Source: CAMWXW01 sp051650105
Lineage (GTDB): Bacteria; Desulfobacterota; Desulfovibrionia; Desulfovibrionales; Desulfovibrionaceae
Direction of reading: 5' to 3'
Length of the DNA stretch: 64,000 nt
NCBI GenBank assembly: GCA_051650105.1
Contig: JBOFIJ010000006.1
Location: 1-64,000, forward strand
Shown here: piece by piece, positions 26,062 through 34,898 of the stretch
How the letters are laid out: each line of letters starts with the position of its first letter
How positions within the stretch are numbered: the first letter of the stretch is position 1
Position numbers and translations under genes: made by a program
Notes under the pieces: generated by a model
Database searches by the model: none
What the model was told of the DNA's origin: nothing
The model's input: the letters and a program-made list of their open reading frames with translations, nothing else

Positions 26062-26865
26062 ATGTATGCTCCAACAATTGATCCTGTTGCTTTTACCATA
26101 GGTTCTTTTAGAATACATTGGTATGGACTTATGTATTTATTTGGTTTTATTATTGCTTTGTTGTTGGCTAAATATAGAGCAAGGCATTCTTCTTTTTGGG
26201 CATCTCAAGATTGTGATGATTTATTAACATTTATTGCTCTAGGTGTTATTTTAGGTGGAAGAGCTGGTTATGTTCTTTTTTATGATTTCTCTTATTATTT
26301 TGCTAATCCTATGGAAAGTATTGCTATTTGGAAAGGTGGAATGTCTTTTCACGGGGGTTTATTGGGTGTTCTTATTGCGTTGTGGTTATTTGCAAAAACA
26401 AGAAAAAGACACTTTTTAGATACAGTTGATTTTATTGCTCCTTTTGTTGCTCCGAGTATTTTTCTTGGACGAATTGGAAATTTTATGAATGGTGAATTGT
26501 GGGGGAGGGTATCAGATCTTCCTTGGGCTATGGTTTTTCCTTCTGGTGGGAACTTACCAAGACATCCTAGCCAATTATATGAAGCATTGGGCGAAGGTAT
26601 TATTCTTTTTATAATAGTATGGGTATATTCCTTAAAACCAAGGCATAGAGGTGCAGTTGCTTCTGTATTTGCTATTTGTTATTCTATTGCACGTATAGCT
26701 GTTGAATTTGTTAGAGAGCCAGATGGACATATCGGTTTTATTGCATTCGAGTGGCTTACTATGGGACAATTACTAAGTTTTGTAGTTCTTCTTATTAGTA
26801 TTATTCTTTTCTTAAATGCTAAAAAACAGCCTATTGTTAATTGGAGAGTGAAAGCACCATTATAG
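26062..26865 (+). CDS. lgt: Prolipoprotein diacylglyceryl transferase
   Basis: A 267-residue polytopic inner-membrane enzyme that transfers diacylglyceryl from phosphatidylglycerol to the lipobox Cys of prolipoproteins. Seen are IHWYGLMYLFGF, GGMSFHGGLLG and the signature GRIGNFMNGELWGR (about residue 134-147), plus FVREPDGHIG. It starts 5 bp after the outer-membrane factor gene, so it is in the pump operon; both the adaptor and the channel are predicted lipoproteins that need Lgt. Confidence 0.96.
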   Translation: MYAPTIDPVAFTIGSFRIHWYGLMYLFGFIIALLLAKYRARHSSFWASQDCDDLLTFIALGVILGGRAGYVLFYDFSYYFANPMESIAIWKGGMSFHGGLLGVLIALWLFAKTRKRHFLDTVDFIAPFVAPSIFLGRIGNFMNGELWGRVSDLPWAMVFPSGGNLPRHPSQLYEALGEGIILFIIVWVYSLKPRHRGAVASVFAICYSIARIAVEFVREPDGHIGFIAFEWLTMGQLLSFVVLLISIILFLNAKKQPIVNWRVKAPL

Positions 26866-27282
26866 AGAATATAAGAAAATTTTCTCTTATGGTATTATTA
26901 TATTTTCTATGCAGGTTGTTGTTTTGTGTTTATTCAAATTTAGTCTCTATTTTTTTAAAGAGTGTGAGATTCTTTTTTGTTGTATATCATATGTATTTGT
27001 TCTATTAAAGAAGTATTCTGAACGTATTTCTATTGTAAGATTTTTTTCAAAATAAAAATAGTAGGAATATATAGGGATACTGTTGTTTTTATATAGTATA
27101 GAAAATGGTTACGTTCTCATTAAAACATAAGAGATATTCTTTAGAAAGTGCAATAACGATTTCTTGTTATATGTAATTTAAGAAAGGTACAGAATGCATT
27201 GTGTCTTTTAAATATATTTTTTATCGTGGTATAAGAGTATACTCTTGTGGGTGAAGACACATAATTAAATAGTATTATGTAC
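26866..27282. other. Non-coding spacer, 417 bp
   Basis: This spacer lies between convergent lgt and the flagellar operon end. A weak palindrome (ATAAGAAAATTTTCTCTTAT) just after lgt could help end transcription but lacks a clean T-run. I see nothing else here. Confidence 0.5.
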
Positions 27283-28215
27283 TTATTGTACTAAAATATT
27301 CTCCACGCCTATTTCAGGAAATGTTCCTGTTGTTAAAAAGCTATTGATAATGTTTAGAATATCTTTTTTTATTTTTCCAAGGTGCTCACTTGTATTTTTA
27401 TCTAAATCATCAGTATTTACCTTTTGTAGATAAAAATATATTGCGTCTCGTATAAGATGTTCTTTTTCTCTAGATTCTTCTAAAACTCCCGAAGAACGTG
27501 TTCTTGTTGTGAATTTTATTGTGAAGAAAGTGGTATTATTGTCTGTAGATTTGTCTATCCAAAAAGGTTTCCACTCCACAATTTGTTCTTCTAGTAAAGG
27601 CACTTCCTCTGGTTCTTCTACTGTTATTATTTCTTCTGTTGTTGTGTTTTTAGTGTTTTCTTGCATTAAGAAAGAAGGTAGTATTGTTATACAAAAAAGA
27701 AGAAATACTATCATAAATGCTAATAAAAACCATTTTTTCTTGGATCCACTTTCTTTTTCTTCAGGTTTTTTATTCTTTTTACTCTTTTGTTCAGATACAG
27801 CTTCTTTTGGAGCGTCTATTGTCTCTTTTTCAGAAGAATCTTCGAGAAGGTTTTCTTGTTGAAATTCTTTTATTTTTTCTATGTCGGTTTCAATTTCTTC
27901 TGGTAGATCAAACGTGAGGTCATCAAAATTATTTATTTCAGTATTTTCTTTATCTAGTATTGTTGTATCGTCAATAGACATAGTAAAATCTATGTCTACT
28001 TCTTCAGGCAAGTTAAAAGTATTCTCTTCAATAGACTCATCAAGAAAGCCTTCTTGTTTTTCTTTCTGTACGGATTCTTGGATACTTTCAGAATTGGTGT
28101 CATCAATTTCTAAAATGCCATCTTTTGTGAATAGATGATCTGATAGAAATTTATCTAACTCTGAATTATGCACAATTCTATTAGTATCTTTAGTGTCTGT
28201 CCCTTTTTTTCCCAC
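27283..28215 (-). CDS. FliL-like protein with long acidic cytoplasmic N-terminus
   Basis: A 310-residue single-pass membrane protein. The membrane helix (KKWFLLAFMIVFLLFCITIL) is at about 158-180. The C-terminal 110 residues fit the FliL domain: FTIKFTTRTRSS, a charged EKEHLIRDAIYFYLQ and a terminal GVENILVQ. FliL proteins surround the stator at the flagellar basal body. The N-terminal 150 residues are very acidic with repeated FDLPEE/FNLPEE-like stretches and are not part of a typical FliL. It is the last gene of the flhB-to-cheY operon, 15 bp after cheY. Confidence 0.75.
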   Translation of the reverse strand: MGKKGTDTKDTNRIVHNSELDKFLSDHLFTKDGILEIDDTNSESIQESVQKEKQEGFLDESIEENTFNLPEEVDIDFTMSIDDTTILDKENTEINNFDDLTFDLPEEIETDIEKIKEFQQENLLEDSSEKETIDAPKEAVSEQKSKKNKKPEEKESGSKKKWFLLAFMIVFLLFCITILPSFLMQENTKNTTTEEIITVEEPEEVPLLEEQIVEWKPFWIDKSTDNNTTFFTIKFTTRTRSSGVLEESREKEHLIRDAIYFYLQKVNTDDLDKNTSEHLGKIKKDILNIINSFLTTGTFPEIGVENILVQ

Positions 28216-28230
28216 GACAATAACTCTTTT

Positions 28231-28611
28231 TTATTTGAAGATTTTCTCTATTTTTTGAGAAAGTATTTCTGGTGTAAATGGTTTTACTACATAGTTAGAT
28301 ACGCCTGCTTGCGCCGCTTCCAGAATATGTTCTTGTTGTGCTTCTGCTGTTACCATAAGAAAGGGAAGATCTTTAAAACGTGAATCCTCTCTTACTTTAC
28401 GCAATAATTCTAAACCTGTCATAATGGGCATATTCCAATCTGATATAATAAAATCAACACTCTGTCTTTCTAGAATATCCCATGCAGTTTTTCCATCATC
28501 GGCTTCTAAAATATTAGTGAATTGTAGCTGGCGTAGTATATTTTTTACTATCCTTCTCATTGTTGCAAAATCGTCCACCACAAGAATAGACATATCTTTA
28601 TTGTACTCCAT
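28231..28611 (-). CDS. cheY: Chemotaxis response regulator CheY
   Basis: A 126-residue single-domain receiver that binds the flagellar switch when phosphorylated. The acid pair DD is at 13-14, the phospho-acceptor Asp58 in ISDWNMP, Thr in MVTAEAQ and Lys in VVKPFTPE. The sequence MRRIVKNILRQLQF is typical of CheY. It sits between fliA and the FliL-like gene in the flagellar operon. Confidence 0.95.
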   Translation of the reverse strand: MEYNKDMSILVVDDFATMRRIVKNILRQLQFTNILEADDGKTAWDILERQSVDFIISDWNMPIMTGLELLRKVREDSRFKDLPFLMVTAEAQQEHILEAAQAGVSNYVVKPFTPEILSQKIEKIFK

Positions 28612-28623
28612 AATATCCTCTCA

Positions 28624-29430
28624 TTATAGCGATTGGCTTATATCCCCAAATTGATTTGTGAATTCCTTCTTTAATCTATTTAATGCTTGAGAATGTAATT
28701 GAGAAACACGTCCTTCGGTAATGCCCAGTATTTCTGCTGTCTCTCTCATATTCATTTCATCCCCGTAGTAAAGAGATAGTACTAATTGTTCTCGAGGTGT
28801 TAAGCCATCTACTAAAGAAGAGATCTTATCAACAATTTCTTGTGTTGCTGTTGTGGAATATGGTTCACCATCATGCCCTTCCTTTTCCAGTGCAAGAGTA
28901 TCTTGAATGACATCTAAAGATAAATTCATCTGGTTTTGCAAAGCTTCCATTCCCAGCCTGATTTCCTTTAGTTCTAATCCTGTCACTTCCTGAAGTTCTT
29001 CTTCTGAAGGAGCTCTTCCTTTAGAATGCTCAAATTCTTGGATTATCCCATCTATTTGACGCATACGTTGGCGTAGGCTTCTTGGAACCCAGTCTAATTT
29101 ACGCAGCTCATCAAGCATGGCACCACGAATTCTATTCTCTGCATAGGTTTCAAATCGAATCTCAAGTTGAGGTTGGAATTTACGCAGTGCTTCTATAAGG
29201 CCAAGTGTTCCAGCACTGATCAATTCTCCAATTTCCACATTTTTTGGAACCTTTGCTTTTAAACGAAGGGCTAAGAAGCGGATTTTGGGTGCAAAATGTT
29301 TTACGATATCTTCCTGATCTCTGTCAGAAAAATCACCCCATGCCACACTTCCATCTTCTAGTTTTTCCCAAGGCATTTTGTCTTGATTATCTGAAGAGGA
29401 GTTTTTTCCAGAAGAATTTAATGTTGCCAT
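28624..29430 (-). CDS. fliA: Flagellar sigma factor FliA (sigma28)
   Basis: A 268-residue FliA/WhiG-type sigma factor directing late flagellar genes. Region 2 contains ETYAENRIRGAMLDELRKLDWVPRSLRQ, region 3 the GRAPSEEELQEVTGL block, and region 4 ends LYYGDEMNMRETAEILGITEGRVSQ. The ATG at 29430 overlaps the end of flhG by 44 bp and has no clear ribosome site; a second Met at 29376 (MPWEKLEDG) would shrink this overlap to nothing and is a possible true start. Translational coupling to flhG is likely. Confidence 0.94.
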   Translation of the reverse strand: MATLNSSGKNSSSDNQDKMPWEKLEDGSVAWGDFSDRDQEDIVKHFAPKIRFLALRLKAKVPKNVEIGELISAGTLGLIEALRKFQPQLEIRFETYAENRIRGAMLDELRKLDWVPRSLRQRMRQIDGIIQEFEHSKGRAPSEEELQEVTGLELKEIRLGMEALQNQMNLSLDVIQDTLALEKEGHDGEPYSTTATQEIVDKISSLVDGLTPREQLVLSLYYGDEMNMRETAEILGITEGRVSQLHSQALNRLKKEFTNQFGDISQSL

Positions 29431-30199
29431 CTGTGTTTGCCAATACGTCCCAGGTTAATATTTTTTTCGCAACTTGTTGCACTGCACAACTAGCTGGAGA
29501 GTTTGTTTCTTTAGAATAAAAGGGCTTTTGCGATAATACTGCATCTCGCACCCATGGATCTCGTGGGACAAATCCGACAAAATTTAAAGAAATACTACTT
29601 AAAAAGTGTTCGCAAGCAGTATGGAGTCTGTGAAAGATTTCCTTTGCTTTTATTTCATCTTCTACCATGTTAACTATAACTTTGAATGAATCTATACCGT
29701 GTTTTATTTTTAATACTTTGATGAGAGCATAGGCATCCGTTAACGACGTGGGATCTTGTGTCAAAATAACAAGTCGTTCCTGAGCTGCCATATTAAAGTA
29801 GAGAACATTATCGTTTATACCGGCTCCTGTATCTACTATGAGATACTCTATGGAATTCTCTAGATATTCCATAGCTGCAAGGAGATCTAACCTTTGTCCA
29901 GTGTCTAATTCCATCATATCGCTCACACCAGAAGATGCGGGTAATATGTGAAAGCCATATTCTGTTTCGTGGAGAATATCTTCTAACGCAATTCCGTCAT
30001 GTAAAACATGAAAAAGATTGTGACGCGGAGTGACACCTAATAATACATCTACATTTGCTAAACTTAAATCTGCATCTAAGACAACAACCCGTTTTCCATA
30101 CTGGGACAAAGCATAAGCTAGGTTAACTGCCATATTTGTTTTGCCAACGCCACCTTTGCCAGAGGTAATTGTAAAAACGAGAGGAGCTTTAGAATTCAT
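29387..30199 (-). CDS. flhG: FlhG/FleN, MinD-like ATPase controlling flagellar number
   Basis: A 270-residue ParA/MinD family ATPase. The deviant Walker A is TSGKGGVGKTNMA (about residues 12-24), then VVVLDADLSLANVDVLLG and the Walker B-like YLIVDTGAGI. FlhG opposes FlhF to set flagellar number and place. It lies between flhF and fliA. The C-terminal end reads into the start of fliA by 44 bp. Confidence 0.94.
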   Translation of the reverse strand: MNSKAPLVFTITSGKGGVGKTNMAVNLAYALSQYGKRVVVLDADLSLANVDVLLGVTPRHNLFHVLHDGIALEDILHETEYGFHILPASSGVSDMMELDTGQRLDLLAAMEYLENSIEYLIVDTGAGINDNVLYFNMAAQERLVILTQDPTSLTDAYALIKVLKIKHGIDSFKVIVNMVEDEIKAKEIFHRLHTACEHFLSSISLNFVGFVPRDPWVRDAVLSQKPFYSKETNSPASCAVQQVAKKILTWDVLANTDGNIKFFWKKLLFR

Positions 30200-30238
30200 G
30201 CTGTTTCCTTTTCTGTTTATGTAATCTACATTATGTTG

Positions 30239-31339
30239 CTATTGTTGTGGAAAACTATGCTTGAAAATAAGTTTCCATACTATACCTTCTTCTGCAGAAT
30301 AAAGACTCTTATTTAGTTCTGTGCCAAAAGATAGTGCAGATATTGGTAATGCAGATGTTATTGTTGTATTAATAAGGGAACCATACGACACAGCCTCATC
30401 TAATTTTGTCCAAATTATACTACCTTGTTCATAGAACCTGTAGTGTTGTAAACTATGCTCTATTTGCTTTTGTCCTAAACATGAAGAGAGAACAATATGT
30501 ATATTTGGATTCTCTATTCCCATACTATGCAAATACGTTGCTATACTTTCATTTTTTCCCATTGTAGGTGTATCTATGAGGATACGTTCTGCTGAGGATG
30601 TACGTAGTATTTCTTCCATTTCTTCTTTATTTTTTGCTTCTTGGTAGGAAATATTGGACAAGCCCGAGAAGTATCGTAGAAATAATTTCCCATATCCTTT
30701 TTCTGTATCTAAATTAAGAAGAAGCATTTGAAGTTTAGGGTTTTTTTGACGTAAATTGAGTGCCATACGTAGTGTAGATGTACTTTTTCCACACCCAGAT
30801 GGTCCTATTAAACAATGAAGTCTATTTCTCCAATTTTCTTCAGACCATGCACGAAGTGGCAATATATTGGCTAAGACGTCTATTAATTCAAAAGTACTAT
30901 CTTTTTTAAGTTCTTTATACAAAATCATATGAATATATTCTGTAAGACCCTCTTTTTGTAATAACGCAAGGTCATTTTTTTGTCGAGGTGAGAGAAGATT
31001 CATATTAATCCGTGAATGCAATACCGTTTCAACACTCTCTTTTAAGCTTGTCCATTCTTTTGTTAATTTGTCTAAGGTGTCAAGTATGGTTCTTTGATCA
31101 GAAATTTCCTTAAGCGCTATAGAGGCCTGTTCTTTTTGTGTATTTTCTGTGGAGGGAACGGGTAAATTTAATTTCATAGCTTGTATAGAGTTTTCTATAC
31201 CAACTATCATTTCGTGTAGTACTTTATCATTTTCCTTAAATTCTCGTGTGGAAAGAACAACCGCATCTGAACCAAATTCAGATTTTACTTGAGAAAGAAG
31301 ATGTGTAATACTTGTGCCTGTGAATGTTTTAATATGCAT
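30239..31339 (-). CDS. flhF: FlhF, SRP-type GTPase for flagellar placement
   Basis: A 366-residue SRP-like GTPase. A B-domain-like N-terminus (MHIKTFTGTSITHLLSQVKSEFG) is followed by an NG domain with P-loop GPSGCGKST at about 178 and LLLNLDTEKGYGK. RILIDTPTMGKNE and IIWTKLDE are the later GTP motifs. Sequence in the G domain is rather divergent from Desulfovibrio norms. AAAGGAA precedes the ATG. Confidence 0.93.
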   Translation of the reverse strand: MHIKTFTGTSITHLLSQVKSEFGSDAVVLSTREFKENDKVLHEMIVGIENSIQAMKLNLPVPSTENTQKEQASIALKEISDQRTILDTLDKLTKEWTSLKESVETVLHSRINMNLLSPRQKNDLALLQKEGLTEYIHMILYKELKKDSTFELIDVLANILPLRAWSEENWRNRLHCLIGPSGCGKSTSTLRMALNLRQKNPKLQMLLLNLDTEKGYGKLFLRYFSGLSNISYQEAKNKEEMEEILRTSSAERILIDTPTMGKNESIATYLHSMGIENPNIHIVLSSCLGQKQIEHSLQHYRFYEQGSIIWTKLDEAVSYGSLINTTITSALPISALSFGTELNKSLYSAEEGIVWKLIFKHSFPQQ

Positions 31340-31357
31340 CGTAAAATTCCTTTTTTG

Positions 31358-33487
31358 TTATTCTAATCCAATACTTCCTATAACTTGTAAGCGTATATTT
31401 GAAGGAATTTCTGCTTGAGAAAGTAAAGGAATATTCGGAAGAAATCGAGTGAGTAATTTAGCCAAATGTGGCCTTATAATTGGAGAACTAAGAATAACAA
31501 TTTCTCCCTCCCCCTGAGTGGCTGTTTCAAAAGCTGTTTTAATATTTTGTATTAACTTTTGCGCCGTTGTTGGAGGTAATGCTAAGTATGACATAGATTC
31601 ATTTTGTCGCAAAGACTCTTGTAATATTTTTTCCGTATTTGCGTCGAGTGAAAATACATTTAATACTCCATCAGGACTTAGATACGGCTTTACAATATTG
31701 CGAGAGAGTTTTTCTCGTACATATTCTGTTAGAATATCTGGATTCTTTATTGTTGTGCCATAATCTGCCAAGGTTTCTACAATAGTGAGGAGATCTCGAA
31801 TAGATACATGTTCTCCTACCAATTTTTGTAATACTTTTTGGACTGTGCCAAGAGATAATATACCAGGAACAAGTTCTTCAACCACTTTTGGAGCCCTTTT
31901 TGCGAGGGTATCTAATAATGTTTGTACTTCCTGACGTCCAAGAAATTCTGCAAGGTGACTTTTAAAAACCTCTGTAATATGTGTTGTTATCACTGTAGTC
32001 GGGTCAACTATAGTATAGCCCTGTAAACTTGCATTTTCTTTCATCGATTTTGGTAACCACAGTGCAGGAAGTTTAAATGCTGGTTCTATTGTTGGAATTG
32101 CGCCAGGTAATTCTTCTTTATGGTTTCCAACATTCATTGCTAAATAGTGGTCTGCCATAACTTCAGCTGTTGCAACTTGATTTCCTTTAATGAGAAGACA
32201 ATATTGTCCTGGGCGAAGCTGTAAATTATCCCGTAAATGTAGTGATGGAATGATAACACCCATATCTAATGCTAATTGACGACGTATGGCACGTATCCTT
32301 GGAAGGAGTGTCCCTTCTTGTTTTTCATCAACTAATGGAATAAGGCCGTAGCCAACTTCTAACTCTAATGTGTTAAGAGGAAGAAGTGCTTGTACAGATT
32401 CTGGAGTTTCTCCGCTAGAATCTTCCTCCTTTTTGCGATGTTCTAGAATGTCTCCTTCTTGTCGTGGAGCACCGTCCTTTTCTATTTGAGGTGCTCTTCG
32501 TTTGTCTATTGCACGTGCTGTAAAAAATAGTCCAACAGAAAACAATAAAAATGGCAGTGTGGGCATTCCTGGAATAATAGCCAAAATTAATAGAATAGAG
32601 CTCACGAGTCTAAGTGCTTTTGTATTATTTGTCAATTGGGAGATGAATTCATCTCCCATTTTTGCGGAAGATGCAGCCCTAGATACTATTATGCCAGCAG
32701 AGGTAGATATTATAATAGAAGGAATTGTGGAAACAAGGCCATCTCCTATTGTGAGAAGTGTATACGTTGAAATTGCATCTTGCCAACCCATGCCATCGGT
32801 TATAGTACCTATTAGAACGCCTCCTATTAGGTTTATTACTGTTATTATTAGTCCAGCTGTCACGTCTCCTTGTACAAATTTGCCAGCACCATCCATAGCA
32901 CCATAAAAATCTGCTTCCCTTCGAATATTTTCCCTTCTTAATAATGCTTCTTTTTCATCTATTATTCCTGCATTTAAATCCGCTTCTATTGCCATTTGTT
33001 TTCCTGGCATCGCATCTAATGTGAATCTGGCTGCTACCTCGGCTATTCTTGATGTTCCTGCAGTGATAACTATTTTATTTAATATGAAAAGAATTAGGAA
33101 TATTACTATACCCACTATATAATTCCCGCCCACAACAAATTCTCCAAAGGAAGCTATTACGGAACCTGCTGCGTCTTTACCTGAATTTCCATTTAGAAGA
33201 ATAAGACGTGTGGAGGCTACGTTTAATCCTAGTCTCAACAATGTGGCGACAAGAAGAAGGGTAGGGAATATTGAAAATTCTAGTGGGGATAAAATAAACA
33301 TACTACTTATTAAAATAAGAATGGAAAGTGTTATACTAAAGGATAACATGATATCTAAAAAAAATGTGGGAAGAGGAATGAGCATCATAATAAGAATCAT
33401 AAAAATACCAAAAGCAAGAAGAATGTCTCCTTGTTTTGCTAACGATGCTATCGAAAATCTATTTGATGTTATCGACGAAGATGCCAT
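31358..33487 (-). CDS. flhA: Flagellar export gate protein FlhA
   Basis: A 709-residue polytopic component of the flagellar export gate. The N-terminal half has eight membrane helices and the FHIPEP-type loop (here MPGKQMAIEADLNAGIIDEKEALLRRENIRREADFYGAMDGAGKFVQGD). The C-terminal half is the cytosolic nonamer-forming domain, including LQGYTIVDPTTVITTHI. In the family the ring docks chaperone-substrate complexes. It lies 25 bp after flhB. Its length and the neighbouring flhF, flhG and fliA mark it as flagellar rather than a T3SS SctV. Confidence 0.96.
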   Translation of the reverse strand: MASSSITSNRFSIASLAKQGDILLAFGIFMILIMMLIPLPTFFLDIMLSFSITLSILILISSMFILSPLEFSIFPTLLLVATLLRLGLNVASTRLILLNGNSGKDAAGSVIASFGEFVVGGNYIVGIVIFLILFILNKIVITAGTSRIAEVAARFTLDAMPGKQMAIEADLNAGIIDEKEALLRRENIRREADFYGAMDGAGKFVQGDVTAGLIITVINLIGGVLIGTITDGMGWQDAISTYTLLTIGDGLVSTIPSIIISTSAGIIVSRAASSAKMGDEFISQLTNNTKALRLVSSILLILAIIPGMPTLPFLLFSVGLFFTARAIDKRRAPQIEKDGAPRQEGDILEHRKKEEDSSGETPESVQALLPLNTLELEVGYGLIPLVDEKQEGTLLPRIRAIRRQLALDMGVIIPSLHLRDNLQLRPGQYCLLIKGNQVATAEVMADHYLAMNVGNHKEELPGAIPTIEPAFKLPALWLPKSMKENASLQGYTIVDPTTVITTHITEVFKSHLAEFLGRQEVQTLLDTLAKRAPKVVEELVPGILSLGTVQKVLQKLVGEHVSIRDLLTIVETLADYGTTIKNPDILTEYVREKLSRNIVKPYLSPDGVLNVFSLDANTEKILQESLRQNESMSYLALPPTTAQKLIQNIKTAFETATQGEGEIVILSSPIIRPHLAKLLTRFLPNIPLLSQAEIPSNIRLQVIGSIGLE

Positions 33488-33512
33488 ATTTTTGACGCCT
33501 TATATATCTTAT

Positions 33513-34580
33513 TTATGAAATCGATTTACGCTTAAATGTATCAAGATTAGCAAGGATAATTGCGACTGCCTGATACATTTCTGGAGGGATTATATCCCCA
33601 ATTTCTACTGTTTTATACAATGCCTGTGCCAAGAGTTTATTTTCTTTAATAGGCACATTGTGTTCCTTTGCCAATTCCTTTATTTTTTGTGCAATACGGT
33701 CTTTCCCCTTAGCAACAACTATTGGTGCAGGTGCCTGAGAAATATCATATTTTAATGCTATTGCATAGTGTGTTGGATTAGTAATAATGACATCTGCAGT
33801 TGGAACCAATTGTTTTATTTTTACTGTGCTGAGTTCTTTCATCTTTTTTCGAAGTTCTTGTTTAACAAGAGGATCCCCCTCCTGTTGTTTATATTCATCC
33901 TTTACTTCATATTTACTCATTTTGAGTTTTTCTGCATAATTCCATCTAGAATAAAAGATATCTGCAAGCATTATTAAGATCATTGGAAGAAGAGCATATT
34001 GCAATAATGTAAAAGCAGTGTTTATAATGTACGATGCTAATTCTTGGGGTGTTGCGTTGTATAGCATGATAAATTTAGGGAATTCATTCTTTAAAATAAC
34101 ATAAGGAGCTATAGCAATAACAAATGCTTGACCCATACTTTTTATGAGTTGTACAAAAGAATCTCTATTAAAGAAAAGACGTTGAAGGCCCTGTATAAGA
34201 TTGAATTTATTCCAATTAAATTTAAAGACTTTTGTTGTCCAAAGTTTTCCAACTTGTAAACGTACTATGATGAAACTCATAATGAATATAGAGATAAAAA
34301 TAGGAAGAACAATAATGGCTAATTTGCCAGAAACTTCCCAAGCTAAGCTAATAATATTTTCTCTAGTAGGAGTGAATTCTGTTGCTGAAGAAAGGTATTT
34401 AGTAAATACACCTTGAATTTCTTTTGCTATATTTTCCATAAAGAAATACATAGCAATGCTCCCTCCTAGGAGCGTCATAGTTTTTCCCCCTTCTTGTGAG
34501 CGAGGGACGTTACCTTTTTCTCTTTCTTTTTGTACACGCTTTGGCGTGGCTTGTTCCGTTTTGCTCGGGTCTTGTGCCAT
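33513..34580 (-). CDS. flhB: Flagellar export protein FlhB
   Basis: A 355-residue export-apparatus switch. It starts MAQDPSKTEQATPKRVQKEREKG, has four membrane helices and a cytoplasmic domain with the autocleavage site NPTH in VIITNPTHYAIALKY. It controls the change from rod/hook to filament export. It is the first gene of the operon running to the FliL-like gene. No Shine-Dalgarno is seen ahead of the ATG. Confidence 0.96.
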   Translation of the reverse strand: MAQDPSKTEQATPKRVQKEREKGNVPRSQEGGKTMTLLGGSIAMYFFMENIAKEIQGVFTKYLSSATEFTPTRENIISLAWEVSGKLAIIVLPIFISIFIMSFIIVRLQVGKLWTTKVFKFNWNKFNLIQGLQRLFFNRDSFVQLIKSMGQAFVIAIAPYVILKNEFPKFIMLYNATPQELASYIINTAFTLLQYALLPMILIMLADIFYSRWNYAEKLKMSKYEVKDEYKQQEGDPLVKQELRKKMKELSTVKIKQLVPTADVIITNPTHYAIALKYDISQAPAPIVVAKGKDRIAQKIKELAKEHNVPIKENKLLAQALYKTVEIGDIIPPEMYQAVAIILANLDTFKRKSIS

Positions 34581-34898
34581 AACGAGTATTCTGCATGGGA
34601 AATGCCATATATATGAAAGTATTCTCTTTCAAGGTTGTTAAGAGATTCAGGAGGAGAATGTCAAAATTATGGCTACAGAGTGTCCTAGAATACCGTGATT
34701 ATATATACCTTTATATATGGTAAAGAATATAGTCATAAAATATACAAAAATATCACAGATTTTTTGAAGTTTTCTCATTTTTTGTAAAATTTCTTTTTTA
34801 AGAGACGTATATCTTATGAAAAATTATCATTACATGGTTATAAAGTAATACTCCATTGTTTTATACAACATAAAAACACACTTCAGAATAATTTTTTA
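34581..34898. other. Spacer upstream of flhB, about 320 bp
   Basis: AT-rich spacer between two minus-strand genes (radical SAM at 34899 and flhB). It holds a candidate sigma54 site next to flhB and an A/T-rich imperfect palindrome (TATATACCTTTATATATGGT). No gene is seen. Confidence 0.5.
34592..34607 (-). promoter_or_regulatory. Candidate sigma54 promoter of the flhB operon
   Basis: On the minus strand TGGCATTTCCCATGCA fits the -24/-12 pattern TGGCAC-N5-TTGCA with GG and GC correctly spaced ten bases apart. It would start transcription almost at the flhB ATG. This agrees with the missing ribosome site but is unusual. Confidence 0.4.

Noticed and set aside
31358..34580. FlhA/FlhB-type proteins as part of the virulence T3SS
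   Set aside because: They sit with flhF, flhG, fliA and cheY, so they belong to the flagellar export system.
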